Assembly (NCBI RefSeq): GCF_008520305.1 | Contig: NZ_ML703313.1 | Span: 1 to 44,604, forward strand | Reading direction: 5' to 3' | DNA length: 44,604 nt | DNA from: Mesorhizobium sp. SARCC-RB16n | GTDB taxonomy: Bacteria; Pseudomonadota; Alphaproteobacteria; Rhizobiales; Rhizobiaceae | Shown: piece by piece, positions 1 to 8,048 of the stretch | How positions within the stretch are numbered: the first letter of the stretch is position 1 | Layout: each line of letters begins with the position of its first letter | Translations under genes and position numbers: made by a program | The notes under the pieces: model-generated | What the model saw: the letters and a program-made list of their open reading frames with translations, nothing else | Told to the model about the DNA's origin: nothing | Database searches by the model: none

Positions 1-21
1 CAACTCCCAAAACGTCATATG

Positions 22-78
22 CGATTCCCCTGCCGTTTACGGGGAGAAATGTCCGGCAGGACAATGAGGGGCGGCGCC
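22..78 (+). repeat. Short palindromic intergenic repeat, copy 1
   Basis: The segment holds a small hairpin (TCCCC ... GGGGA) followed by ATGTCCGGCAGGACA and a G-rich tail ending in GGCGCC. The same layout is found twice at the other end of the window (44395-44443 and, inverted, 44531-44576), so it is a dispersed repeat and not a chance hairpin. It lies just after the stop of the ABC ATPase gene on the minus strand and could also act as an mRNA 3' structure, which is inference. Confidence 0.6.
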
Positions 79-91
79 GACCTATTTCAGA

Positions 92-1090
<999 letters not shown>

Positions 1091-1105
1091 GGCTTCTTCC
1101 TGTCG

Positions 1106-2161
1106 TTAGAGTTTGACGGCTGCGCCACTGCGCACGCTCTCGTCGGCGGCAAGGCAGACGGCGAGCGACCGCACCGCGTCGTCCATGTGTCTGGTGAGAT
1201 CGATGTCCTCGCGGATCGCCTTGAGGACAAAAGCCTGTTCGAGATCGCAGAGATCCTGATGGCCGGGTTCGCCTTCCATCGACAGCATCTCGTCCGGTTT
1301 TGCGAACTTGCCGTCCGCGCCGGTCGCCGCACTGTGCAGGCGGATGGTCGAAGTCTTGGTGTGGGTGTCGATGTCGTCCGACTTCACACCTTCCTTCATG
1401 ACGATCGACACGCAGCCCTTGGGCGACATGACGTCCTTGACGAAGAAGGCGGTCTCCGAGATCATCGGCCCCCAGCCGGCTTCGTACCAGCCGACGGAGC
1501 CATCATCGAACAGCACCTGCAGATGGCCGTAATTGTACATGGAGGGCGCGACCTCCTCGGTCAGCCGCACCCCCATGCCGCGCACCTCGACCGGCTTGGC
1601 ATCGGTGATCTGCAGCATGACGTCGAGATAGTGCACGCCGCAATCGACGATCGGCGACGTCGTCTGCATCAACTGCCTGTGCGTCTCCCAGGTATGGCCC
1701 GAGGATTGCTGGTTGAGGTTCATGCGGAAGACATAGGGACCGCCGAGCTTGCGCGCCTCGGCGATCAGCCGGATCCAGGACGGGTGGTGGCGAAGGATGT
1801 AGCCGATCACCAGTTTCCGGCCATTGGCCTTGGCCGCCGCGACGACGCGCTTGGCATCCGCCACCGTCGTCGCCAGCGGCTTTTCGACAAAGACGTGGCA
1901 GCCGGCCTCGAAAGCCTTCACCGCATAATCGGCATGGCTGTCGGAATAGGTGGCGACGCAGGCGACGTCGGGTTTTTCCTCGCGCAGGGCGTCATCAAAA
2001 GAGCGCCTGATGCCATAGCCCGCCAGTCCGTCCGGCAGCGGCACGTCGGAACGGTTGACCAGCGCGGCGATCTGAAAGCCGGGATTGGCGTGATAGGCCA
2101 GCGCATGGCTGCGGCCCATATTGCCGAGGCCGGCGACAACGGCTCGAAGGGGCTTAGTCAT
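1106..2161 (-). CDS. Gfo/Idh/MocA-family NAD(P)-dependent oxidoreductase
   Basis: The 351-residue protein begins with a Rossmann nucleotide-binding motif (VVAGLGNMGRSHA, residues 8-20) and carries the family's EKP motif (FVEKPLATT, near residue 95), whose lysine is the usual catalytic residue. A C-terminal substrate domain follows, with a GVHYLD segment typical of the family's active site. Such enzymes oxidise or reduce sugars, inositols or their phosphates. The gene sits between the DUF4304-like gene (3 nt away) and the ABC ATPase (15 nt) inside the sugar-uptake operon, so it probably acts on the imported sugar or a derivative. Which sugar, and in which direction, cannot be read from the sequence. 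Confidence 0.9.
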   Translation of the reverse strand: MTKPLRAVVAGLGNMGRSHALAYHANPGFQIAALVNRSDVPLPDGLAGYGIRRSFDDALREEKPDVACVATYSDSHADYAVKAFEAGCHVFVEKPLATTVADAKRVVAAAKANGRKLVIGYILRHHPSWIRLIAEARKLGGPYVFRMNLNQQSSGHTWETHRQLMQTTSPIVDCGVHYLDVMLQITDAKPVEVRGMGVRLTEEVAPSMYNYGHLQVLFDDGSVGWYEAGWGPMISETAFFVKDVMSPKGCVSIVMKEGVKSDDIDTHTKTSTIRLHSAATGADGKFAKPDEMLSMEGEPGHQDLCDLEQAFVLKAIREDIDLTRHMDDAVRSLAVCLAADESVRSGAAVKL

Positions 2162-2164
2162 GTA

Positions 2165-2632
2165 TCAATTTACCTTTTCTTGCGGGCGAGCCTTGAGAGC
2201 AACCATCACGTGAGGCTCGTATTCATCCGCGACCCGCAAAGCCGCTTGCTCGCTGTCGCAGCGGGCCAACAGTCGAAAACCGAAAGCATCGACGCCGTCC
2301 TTAATCAGCAACAGCCTCTGATCGTCAGGCAAAGGATGCTCAAGGTTGAGCGCTTGCTCGAAGGCCTTCGACTGCTTGTCTGCCATCGGCGAATTGACGC
2401 GCCAACGAATGTGACATTGGTGTTCTTTCGGTCGGCGCTCCGGCCCAAACCGCGTGAACCAGACAGCGGCGTTGAGGTAGAACTGCGACCCCCAGGCGGA
2501 CTTCTGCAGGTTGAGCAGGCCGATCGTTTCTGGCCATTCGCGGTAGTAGTTCGTAGCGCGAACGCCTCGAAATCCATAGGGGCTCGCGGTTTCGGCAAGC
2601 CCTTGGACGATAAGCTCTCGCCCCTCACTCAT
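2165..2632 (-). CDS. DUF4304-like protein, translationally coupled to the permease gene
   Basis: This encodes 155 residues. The ATG at 2632 is chosen because it overlaps the permease stop as ATGA and has a GGGGGCGG ribosome-binding site. An in-frame ORF runs on upstream but only inside the permease gene, in another frame. The central part, with YGFRGVRATNYYR followed by LLNLQKSAWGSQFYLNAAVWF, resembles DUF4304 proteins, a family without an assigned function. No signal peptide or membrane segment is seen, so it is probably cytoplasmic. Its place within an ABC sugar operon is odd, since it is neither a transporter part nor a recognisable enzyme. The family call is from memory of the pattern and is moderately sure. 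Confidence 0.75.
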   Translation of the reverse strand: MSEGRELIVQGLAETASPYGFRGVRATNYYREWPETIGLLNLQKSAWGSQFYLNAAVWFTRFGPERRPKEHQCHIRWRVNSPMADKQSKAFEQALNLEHPLPDDQRLLLIKDGVDAFGFRLLARCDSEQAALRVADEYEPHVMVALKARPQEKVN

Positions 2633-3468
2633 TTCACCGCCCCCGACGTAATGCCGCGGATCAGCTGCCGCGAGAAGATGACGTAGAGGATCAGCACCGG
2701 CAGGATCGCCAGCGAGAGCGCGGCCAGGATGGCGTTCCAGTTGGTGACGAACTGGCCGAGGAAAAGCTGCGCGCCGAGCGTCACCGTCTTGGTTTCTTCC
2801 GACGGCGCCAGGATCAGCGGAAACCACAGATCGTTCCAGATCGGGATCATGGTGAAGACGGCGACGGTCGCCATCGACGGCCGCACAAGCGGCACCACCA
2901 GGCGGAAGAAAATGGTGTATTCCGACAGGCCGTCGATGCGGCCGGCATTCTTCAGGTCGTCGGACACCTGCTTCATGAATTCGGACAGGATGAAGACGGC
3001 GAGCGGCAGGCCTTGCGCGGTGTAGACCAGGATCAGCGCGGTCAGCGTGTTGACCAGCCCGCTCGCCACCATCAATTGCAGGATGGCGACCGTGGCGAGA
3101 CGGATCGGGATCATGATGCCGAGCGCCAGGTAAAGCCCCATCAGCGTGTTGCCGCGAAAGCGGTATTCCGACAGCGCGAAGGCAGCCATGGCGCCGAACA
3201 GCAGCACGAAGAACAGCGAGCCGACGGTGACGACAAGGCTGTTCTGGAAATAATGGATGAAATCACCCTGGCCGATCACTGTGGTGTAGCCGATCAGGTC
3301 GAAGGTTTTTGGCGTCGGCGGCGTCAGCGGCGCACCGAATATGCCGGCGCGGGACTTGAACGAATTCATGATGACCAGGACCACCGGGAAAAGCGCGATC
3401 GCCGTATAGGTCAGCAGGATCGCGTGGGCGCCGATGGTGCGAGGCAGCGAACGGGTGGCGATGCTCAT
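2629..3468 (-). CDS. Sugar ABC transporter permease, MalG type
   Basis: This 279-residue integral membrane protein has about six hydrophobic segments, starting at residues 14-34 (AHAILLTYTAIALFPVVLVI). It carries the EAA-type cytoplasmic loop that docks on the ATPase (LKNAGRIDGLSEYTIFFRLVVPL, about residues 170-193). The short N-terminus and the segment ending NSFK mark it as the MalG-like (CUT1 family, second) permease. It follows the MalF-type permease by 10 nt and overlaps the DUF4304-like gene by four bases (ATGA). It would form the heterodimeric channel with the protein encoded at 3479-4408. Confidence 0.95.
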   Translation of the reverse strand: MSIATRSLPRTIGAHAILLTYTAIALFPVVLVIMNSFKSRAGIFGAPLTPPTPKTFDLIGYTTVIGQGDFIHYFQNSLVVTVGSLFFVLLFGAMAAFALSEYRFRGNTLMGLYLALGIMIPIRLATVAILQLMVASGLVNTLTALILVYTAQGLPLAVFILSEFMKQVSDDLKNAGRIDGLSEYTIFFRLVVPLVRPSMATVAVFTMIPIWNDLWFPLILAPSEETKTVTLGAQLFLGQFVTNWNAILAALSLAILPVLILYVIFSRQLIRGITSGAVK

Positions 3469-3478
3469 CTCTTGCCCC

Positions 3479-4408
3479 TCAGAACTGGTAACGACGCAGG
3501 CGCGTCTGGATGAGGAAGAGGTAGACGCAGACGCCGCCGAGGATGATCAGGAACATGATCGTGGCGATGGTCGCGCCCATATTGGGGTCGCCGACCTGCA
3601 GCTGGAAGCCGAAGAAGGCGCGATAGAGGAAGGTGCCGAGAATATCGGTCGAATAGTTCGGCCCGGCGAGCGCGCCTTGTGCGGTGTAGATCAGGTCGAA
3701 GGCGTTGAAATTGCCGACAAAGGTGAGGATCGAGATGATGCCGATCGACGGCAGGATCAGCGGCAACTTGATCTTCCAGAACTGCGACAGGCCGGTGATG
3801 CCATCGCATTCGGCCGCCTCGATCACCTCTTCGGGGATCGACAGCAGGGCGGCATAGATCAGCATCATCGGGATGCCGATGAACTGCCACACCGAAACCA
3901 GGCTGAGCGCGGTCAGCGCGTATTGTTCCTTGCCGAGCCAGGGCGTGAACAGGCTTTTCAGGCCGACGAAATCGAGCAGATGCGGCGCCACGCCCCATAG
4001 CGGCGACAGGATCAGCTTCCAGGCAAAGCCGACGATGACGAAGGACAGGATGGTCGGCACGAAGATCGCCGTGCGGTAGAAGGCCGAGAACCGCAGCTTC
4101 GGGCTGGACAGGAGGGCGGCCAAAAGCACGCCGACCGGGTTCTGCACCAGCATGTGGATGATGAAGAACCAGACATTGTTGCGCAGCGCGTTCCAGAAAT
4201 TGACCGACCAGTTGGGATCGCCGAACAGGGTGCGGAAATTGTCCAGGCCGACGAAGATCTGGGACTGGTCGACGTTGCGGAACAGCGAGAGCTGCAACGT
4301 GCCGGCGAGCGGCAGGATCATGATCGCCGTATAGACCAGCACCGCCGGCGCCAGAAAGACGGCGATATGCCAGCGGAACGGTCTTTTCGGTCGTGTTTGT
4401 GCGGCCAT
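3479..4408 (-). CDS. Sugar ABC transporter permease, MalF type
   Basis: This 309-residue inner-membrane protein has the CUT1-permease layout: a basic N-terminus, a first membrane segment (HIAVFLAPAVLVYTAIMIL, residues 14-32), five further hydrophobic segments, and an EAA loop (IEAAECDGITGLSQFWKIKLPL) ending in Pro-Ser, near residues 212-235. It is the partner of the MalG-type permease 10 nt downstream. A 234-nt gap with two hairpins separates it from the binding-protein gene upstream, as is common between malE- and malF-type genes, where the binding protein is needed in excess. Confidence 0.95.
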   Translation of the reverse strand: MAAQTRPKRPFRWHIAVFLAPAVLVYTAIMILPLAGTLQLSLFRNVDQSQIFVGLDNFRTLFGDPNWSVNFWNALRNNVWFFIIHMLVQNPVGVLLAALLSSPKLRFSAFYRTAIFVPTILSFVIVGFAWKLILSPLWGVAPHLLDFVGLKSLFTPWLGKEQYALTALSLVSVWQFIGIPMMLIYAALLSIPEEVIEAAECDGITGLSQFWKIKLPLILPSIGIISILTFVGNFNAFDLIYTAQGALAGPNYSTDILGTFLYRAFFGFQLQVGDPNMGATIATIMFLIILGGVCVYLFLIQTRLRRYQF

Positions 4409-4575
4409 GAGTTCGGTCCCCGCCGTCTCTCGGTTCCAGACGATGTGATGCTAGATGATGCCTCGATGCACGGCCCAAACCTTGCCCGGTGCGGCAAGAC
4501 AGAGGCCTGCGACTGGTCAGCCAGCCTTCCCCAATAAGAGCAAGGGTAAGGCCGAGAGGCCGTGCCGACAATCGC

Positions 4576-4593
4576 TATCTGAACTGCCAGATA
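4576..4593 (-). other. Small hairpin in the binding-protein/permease gap
   Basis: TATCTG and CAGATA form a 6-bp stem with a 6-nt loop. It sits just downstream (minus strand) of the larger GC-rich hairpin at 4600-4627. The role is unknown. The rest of the gap 4409-4642 shows no ORF with coding character. Confidence 0.35.
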
Positions 4594-4599
4594 ATCCGG

Positions 4600-4627
4600 A
4601 ACCGGCCGGGCATGCGCCCAGCCGGCT
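4600..4627 (-). other. Intercistronic stem-loop after the binding-protein gene
   Basis: On the minus strand the RNA can pair AGCCGGCTGGGC with GCCCGGCCGGTT around a GCAT loop: 12 pairs, two of them G-U. It begins about 16 nt after the binding-protein stop codon. No run of T follows, so it is not a standard terminator. By analogy with malE-malF type operons it may protect the upstream mRNA from 3' decay, giving more binding protein than permease. That role is inference. Confidence 0.55.
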
Positions 4628-4642
4628 CCGTCGCCTGAGCTC

Positions 4643-5902
4643 TTACTTGGCCGGATGATACCAGCTGTCGAGACCGGTCTGCAGCTTTTTGGCCGCGGCT
4701 TCGGGCGTATCGGTGCCGTTGATGACGTTGGCCGATTCAACCCAGGTCTCGTTTTCGAGGTTCGGCGTGCCGCGCGACAGGATCTGGTAGGTCGAGCGGA
4801 TCGTCGACTTGCACTTGCCGCGCCAGGAGACGAATTCCTGCGCCAGCGGGTCCTGCATCTTCACCGGCGAGGAGTTCAGGCTGAAGAAGCCCGGCAGCGC
4901 GTTGGCGTAGATGGTGGCGAAATCCGGCGAGGCCACCCAGGACAGGAAGGTCTTGGCCGCATCCGCATGCTTGGAGGCCGCATTCAGGCCCATGCCGATA
5001 TCGGTATGGTCGGAGATGTAGCAGGTGTCGCCGGCCTTCTCGACCGGCGGCGGGAAGGCGCCCATCTTGAACTGGGCCTGGGTGTTGAACAGGCCGATTT
5101 CCCACGAGCCGGCAGGGTAGATGGCGGCGCGGCCGAGCGTGAACAGGTTCTGGCTATCCGGATAGGTCTGGGCTTCGAAGCCGTCGCCCAGATAAGGCTT
5201 CCACTTGGCCAGTTCCTCATAGGGCGCGACCCAGTCCTTGTCGGTCAGCTTCTGGTCGCCCTTGATCAGCGCCTTGCGGCCGTCCTCGCCCTTCCAGTAG
5301 TTGGGGCCGATGTTCTGGTAGCCCATGGTCGCGGCTTCCCAGAGGTCCTTGGTACCCATCGCCATCGGGATGTAGGTGCCGTCGGCCTTGATCTTGTCGA
5401 GCGCGGCGAAGAACTCGTCGCGGGTCTGCGGCACCTTGATGCCGAGCTTGTCGAAGGCGTCCTTGTTGTAGATGAAGCCGTGGATGACCGACGCCATCGG
5501 CACGCAGAAGCTCGCCTTGCCGTCATCGGTCTGCCAGGCGGACTTGGCGACGGGCGAGAAGTTTTCCATGCCGGGCAGTGCCGAGAGATCGGCAAGGTTG
5601 CCCTTCTTGAACAGTTCGAGCGATTTGTCGAACGGGCGGCAGGTGATCAGGTCGCCGGCCGAACCGGCGGCGAGCTTGGCGCCGAGCGCGGCGTCATATT
5701 CGGTCGGAGCCGAGGGGGCGAACACCACCTTGATGCCGGGATTCTTGGCTTCGAAAGCCGGGATCAGCTTGTCCTTCCAGATGGCAAGGTCGTCGCCGCG
5801 CCAGCTTTCGATGTTGAGCGTTACGTCCTCGGCGTGAGCCAACCCGGCGGAGCCGAGAATGCTTGTGCCCAGAAGCAGTGCCGTCAGTAGTTTCGTTGTC
5901 AT
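4643..5902 (-). CDS. Extracellular sugar-binding protein of an ABC transporter
   Basis: This is a 419-residue periplasmic solute-binding protein (family 1). Residues 1-24 are a Sec signal peptide (basic start, hydrophobic core LLTALLLGTSILGSAGL, cleavage likely after AHA). The mature part opens with VTLNIESWRGDDLAIWKDKLIPAF, the usual first strand and helix of the fold. It has features of the sugar-binding group such as FDKSLELFKKGNLADLS and YPAGSWEIGLFN. The ATG has an AGGGAGAC ribosome-binding site. It lies 117 nt downstream of murQ and upstream of its two permeases. The ligand is not known. Linkage to murQ, nagA and a sugar kinase suggests GlcNAc, MurNAc or a related wall or chitin sugar. 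Confidence 0.95.
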   Translation of the reverse strand: MTTKLLTALLLGTSILGSAGLAHAEDVTLNIESWRGDDLAIWKDKLIPAFEAKNPGIKVVFAPSAPTEYDAALGAKLAAGSAGDLITCRPFDKSLELFKKGNLADLSALPGMENFSPVAKSAWQTDDGKASFCVPMASVIHGFIYNKDAFDKLGIKVPQTRDEFFAALDKIKADGTYIPMAMGTKDLWEAATMGYQNIGPNYWKGEDGRKALIKGDQKLTDKDWVAPYEELAKWKPYLGDGFEAQTYPDSQNLFTLGRAAIYPAGSWEIGLFNTQAQFKMGAFPPPVEKAGDTCYISDHTDIGMGLNAASKHADAAKTFLSWVASPDFATIYANALPGFFSLNSSPVKMQDPLAQEFVSWRGKCKSTIRSTYQILSRGTPNLENETWVESANVINGTDTPEAAAKKLQTGLDSWYHPAK

Positions 5903-5979
5903 GCTCAGTCTCCCTGTTGACCTTTTTCAGGTTCGGTTTTGATGAGAACCTAGGCTTTGGAGCCCTTGTTCCCCTCGCA

Positions 5980-6019
5980 AGCCCGTTTCACCCCGATCGA
6001 AATCGGGATGAAACAGGCT
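5980..6019 (-). other. Long hairpin directly after the murQ stop codon
   Basis: AGCC-GTTTCA-CCCGAT (5980-5997) pairs with ATCGGG-TGAAAC-GGCT (6002-6019), leaving two single mismatches and a CGAA loop. The hairpin abuts the murQ stop at 6020-6022. No T-run follows on the minus strand, so it is more likely an mRNA-processing or stability element, or part of a repeat unit, than a terminator. It may lower or separate expression of murQ and the transporter genes. Confidence 0.6.
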
Positions 6020-6970
6020 CTATTTCTTTGTCCGAGCATGATCTTTTCCGAAAAGCGGTTTCCACTTTTCGGGATCATGCCCCAGCGCGGAAAGGGCTGG
6101 CCGCAATTTCTGGCCTGTCCCTTCCAGTATCTTCTGCGCCGCATCGGCGCTGTCGGCGCCGGCGGCGAGCAGAATGGCGGTCTTGACCGCGCCGCCGCTC
6201 TTTTCGAGCAGGCTGGCGGCATCTTCGCGGCTCGCGCCGCTGATGGCGGCAACCATCCGTGCTGCCCGGTCGCGCAGCTTCATGTTGTCGGCCATCAGGT
6301 TGACCATGTAGCCGTCATGAACATGGCCGAGATGGATGGCGGCCAGCGTCGACAGCATGTTGAGGGCGATCTTCTGCGCCGTGCCGGCGCCCATGCGGGT
6401 CGAGCCGGCAATGACTTCCGGAGGCGTTTCGAGCAGGATGGCGATGTCGGCCTGCTTGAGCAGAGCCGAGTCCCTGTTGTTGGCGATGCCGATGGTGGCG
6501 GCACCCCGGCGCCGCGCGTCCTCGATGGCACGCACCGCATAGGGCGTCGTGCCGCTGGCGGAAAGGGCGATCAGGCAATCGCCCGCGCCGATCCCGGCAT
6601 TGGCGACCGCTGTCGCGGCCTCCCCGGTATCATCCTCCGGCCCGCCGGCCAGTACCTTGAAAGCTTGGTCGCCGCCGGCAATCAGGATGGCGATGCGGTT
6701 GCGCTGGATGCCGAACGTGCCGGGCAGTTCCAGCGCGTCGGCTAGCGCCATCAGGCCGGAGCTGCCTGCCGCGGCATAGGCAAGCTTGCCGCCGCCGCTC
6801 AGGCTGCCGGCAATGATCTCGGCTGCCTTGGCGATGGAGGGAATGGCGTTGCGGACGGACTTAGCGGCCTCGACCTGCGCATCGGCCAGCGAGCCGAGGA
6901 TCGCTTCGGGGGCCTGGATATCCAGCCCCTCGGCATTCCCGTGCAGCGCTTCGGTGCGCGTTTCGGCCAT
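6020..6970 (-). CDS. murQ: N-acetylmuramic acid 6-phosphate etherase
   Basis: This enzyme cleaves the D-lactyl ether of MurNAc-6-phosphate, giving GlcNAc-6-phosphate and D-lactate in the cytoplasm. It is a SIS-fold protein of 316 residues. The phosphate-binding region AAAGSSGLMALADALELPGTFG (residues 67-87) keeps the catalytic glutamate (E81), and the second conserved glutamate is E112 in GPEDD. The SASGTTPY and AGSTRMGAGTAQK motifs of the family also follow. The ATG at 6970 is chosen for its GGAGG ribosome-binding site and because the upstream in-frame stretch is promoter DNA. The last 20 residues or so are encoded by a palindromic repeat (6034-6080), and without them the length matches ordinary MurQ. 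It is the first gene of the transporter operon and divergent from the kinase gene. Confidence 0.92.
   Translation of the reverse strand: MAETRTEALHGNAEGLDIQAPEAILGSLADAQVEAAKSVRNAIPSIAKAAEIIAGSLSGGGKLAYAAAGSSGLMALADALELPGTFGIQRNRIAILIAGGDQAFKVLAGGPEDDTGEAATAVANAGIGAGDCLIALSASGTTPYAVRAIEDARRRGAATIGIANNRDSALLKQADIAILLETPPEVIAGSTRMGAGTAQKIALNMLSTLAAIHLGHVHDGYMVNLMADNMKLRDRAARMVAAISGASREDAASLLEKSGGAVKTAILLAAGADSADAAQKILEGTGQKLRPALSALGHDPEKWKPLFGKDHARTKK
6034..6080. repeat. Rhizobial palindromic repeat (GAGCATGATC type) inside the 3' end of murQ
   Basis: GCATGATC at 6036-6043 and GATCATGC at 6073-6080 are perfect inverted repeats, with an inner pair CCGAAAAG / CTTTTCGG. From memory this matches the widespread rhizobial intergenic mosaic-type repeat. 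On the minus strand it is read in frame and encodes HDPEKWKPLFGKDHA at the MurQ C-terminus. Confidence 0.75.
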
Positions 6971-6992
6971 CCCATTTCCTCCAACTCCGAAA

Positions 6993-7020
6993 ACAATACC
7001 AAAAAAATACCACTTGTCCA
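6993..7020 (-). promoter_or_regulatory. Predicted murQ operon promoter with internal 18-bp element
   Basis: On the minus strand TGGACA (7015-7020) and TATTGT (6993-6998) are 16 nt apart and would start transcription about 16 nt before the murQ ATG. The 18-bp element TGGTATTTTTTTGGTATT (6995-7012) fills the spacer and overlaps the -10 box. A protein bound there would block RNA polymerase, and the GntR regulator encoded at 8045-8827 is the obvious candidate. The promoter match is moderate. The element itself is supported by its partner at 7130-7147. Confidence 0.55.
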
Positions 7021-7121
7021 CAGTCATTAACGAATTCGTCGACTGGAAATCGGTGCGCCGGCAAAATGATCAGCTTTTTCAATAAAATACACCTTAATCT
7101 TTTTGAAAGACAAATTAAGAC

Positions 7122-7149
7122 TTGGCTATTGGTACTTTATTGGTATTAT
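7122..7149 (+). promoter_or_regulatory. Predicted promoter of the kinase-nagA operon with internal 18-bp element
   Basis: TTGGCT (7122-7127) and TATTAT (7144-7149) are 16 nt apart, the same geometry as the divergent murQ promoter. The element TGGTACTTTATTGGTATT (7130-7147) lies in the spacer and agrees with the murQ-side element at 16 of 18 positions. Both contain TGGTA twice, 11 nt apart, so the half-sites face the same side of the helix as a direct repeat. Transcription would start near 7156, giving a very short leader with GGAGG at its 5' end. Confidence 0.55.
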
Positions 7150-7169
7150 CGGCTTGGAGGAGAAATCGC

Positions 7170-8048
7170 GTGAAATTCGTGCTCGGTATCGATGGTGGCG
7201 GCACCAGTTGCAGGGCCGCCCTGGCAACAGCGGGCGGCGTTGTCGTCGGCCGCGCCAAAAGCGGCGCCGCCAACATACGCACCGACCTCACCGGCGCCCG
7301 CTCGAACATCGTCGATGCGGCGCGGCAGGCTTTCATCGCCGCCGGTAAGGATCCGGACCTGATCCCGCAAACACCCGCCATTCTCGGCCTTGCCGGAGCC
7401 AATGTCGGAACCTACCGGCAGCAGCTCGAAGCGATCCTGCCGTTCAGCACCAGCCGCGTCGAGACCGATGCCGAGATCGCTCTCGAAGGCGCGGTCGGTT
7501 CCGGTGACGGCGCGATGGCGATCCTGGGCACCGGCACTGCCTATATGGCGCGCAAGAACGGCAAATCGCGCGCCATTGGCGGCTGGGGGTTCCAGGTCGG
7601 CGACCAGGGCAGCGGCGCCCGCATCGGCCGCGACCTGCTTGAACAGACATTGCTCGCCCATGATGGCGTGCGCCAGGCCTCGCCGCTGACCGACAGCATG
7701 ATGGCCGTTTTCCGCAACAATCCCGAGGACGTGGTCGAGTTCACCACCAACGCCAAACCAGGCGATTTCGGCGGCTTCGCGCCGAAAGTGTTCGAGCACG
7801 CGCAAAAAGGCGACATCGTCGCCAACTGGATCCTCGACAAGGCAGTCGCCGATGTCGAGGCATCGCTCGGCGCGCTCGACCTCGCGGCCGGCGCGCCGCT
7901 CTGCCTGCTCGGCGGGCTGGCGCCGCTCTATGCGCCGCGCCTGTCGGCGCGCTACCGCGCCCTGCTGAAGGAACCGCTCGACGACGCACTTGGCGGTGCT
8001 GTTCAGATGGCGGCGCGTCTGTTCGCCAGGACGGAGGCCGCACGATGA
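7170..8048 (+). CDS. BadF/BadG-type amino-sugar kinase (GlcNAc/MurNAc kinase-like)
   Basis: This 292-residue protein of the ASKHA (actin/hexokinase) fold probably phosphorylates an amino sugar at O6 with ATP. It shows the phosphate-1 motif IDGGGT (residues 6-11), a phosphate-2 motif (AILGTGTAY) and the GGWGFQVGDQGSGARIG segment typical of BadF/BadG-type GlcNAc kinases. The start is taken as GTG 7170, since GGAGG lies at 7156-7160 and the protein there begins VKFVLGIDGGGT. The upstream ATG at 7122 would lie within the promoter. It overlaps the regulator gene by ATGA. In the known MurK of Clostridium, a member of this family acts on both MurNAc and GlcNAc, which would suit the murQ and nagA neighbours; substrate here is inference. 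Confidence 0.88.
   Translation: MKFVLGIDGGGTSCRAALATAGGVVVGRAKSGAANIRTDLTGARSNIVDAARQAFIAAGKDPDLIPQTPAILGLAGANVGTYRQQLEAILPFSTSRVETDAEIALEGAVGSGDGAMAILGTGTAYMARKNGKSRAIGGWGFQVGDQGSGARIGRDLLEQTLLAHDGVRQASPLTDSMMAVFRNNPEDVVEFTTNAKPGDFGGFAPKVFEHAQKGDIVANWILDKAVADVEASLGALDLAAGAPLCLLGGLAPLYAPRLSARYRALLKEPLDDALGGAVQMAARLFARTEAAR

Noticed and set aside
7122-7169. ATG at 7122 as start of the sugar kinase
   Set aside because: It would place the promoter and operator inside the coding region; GTG 7170 has GGAGG at the right distance and begins at the first conserved strand.
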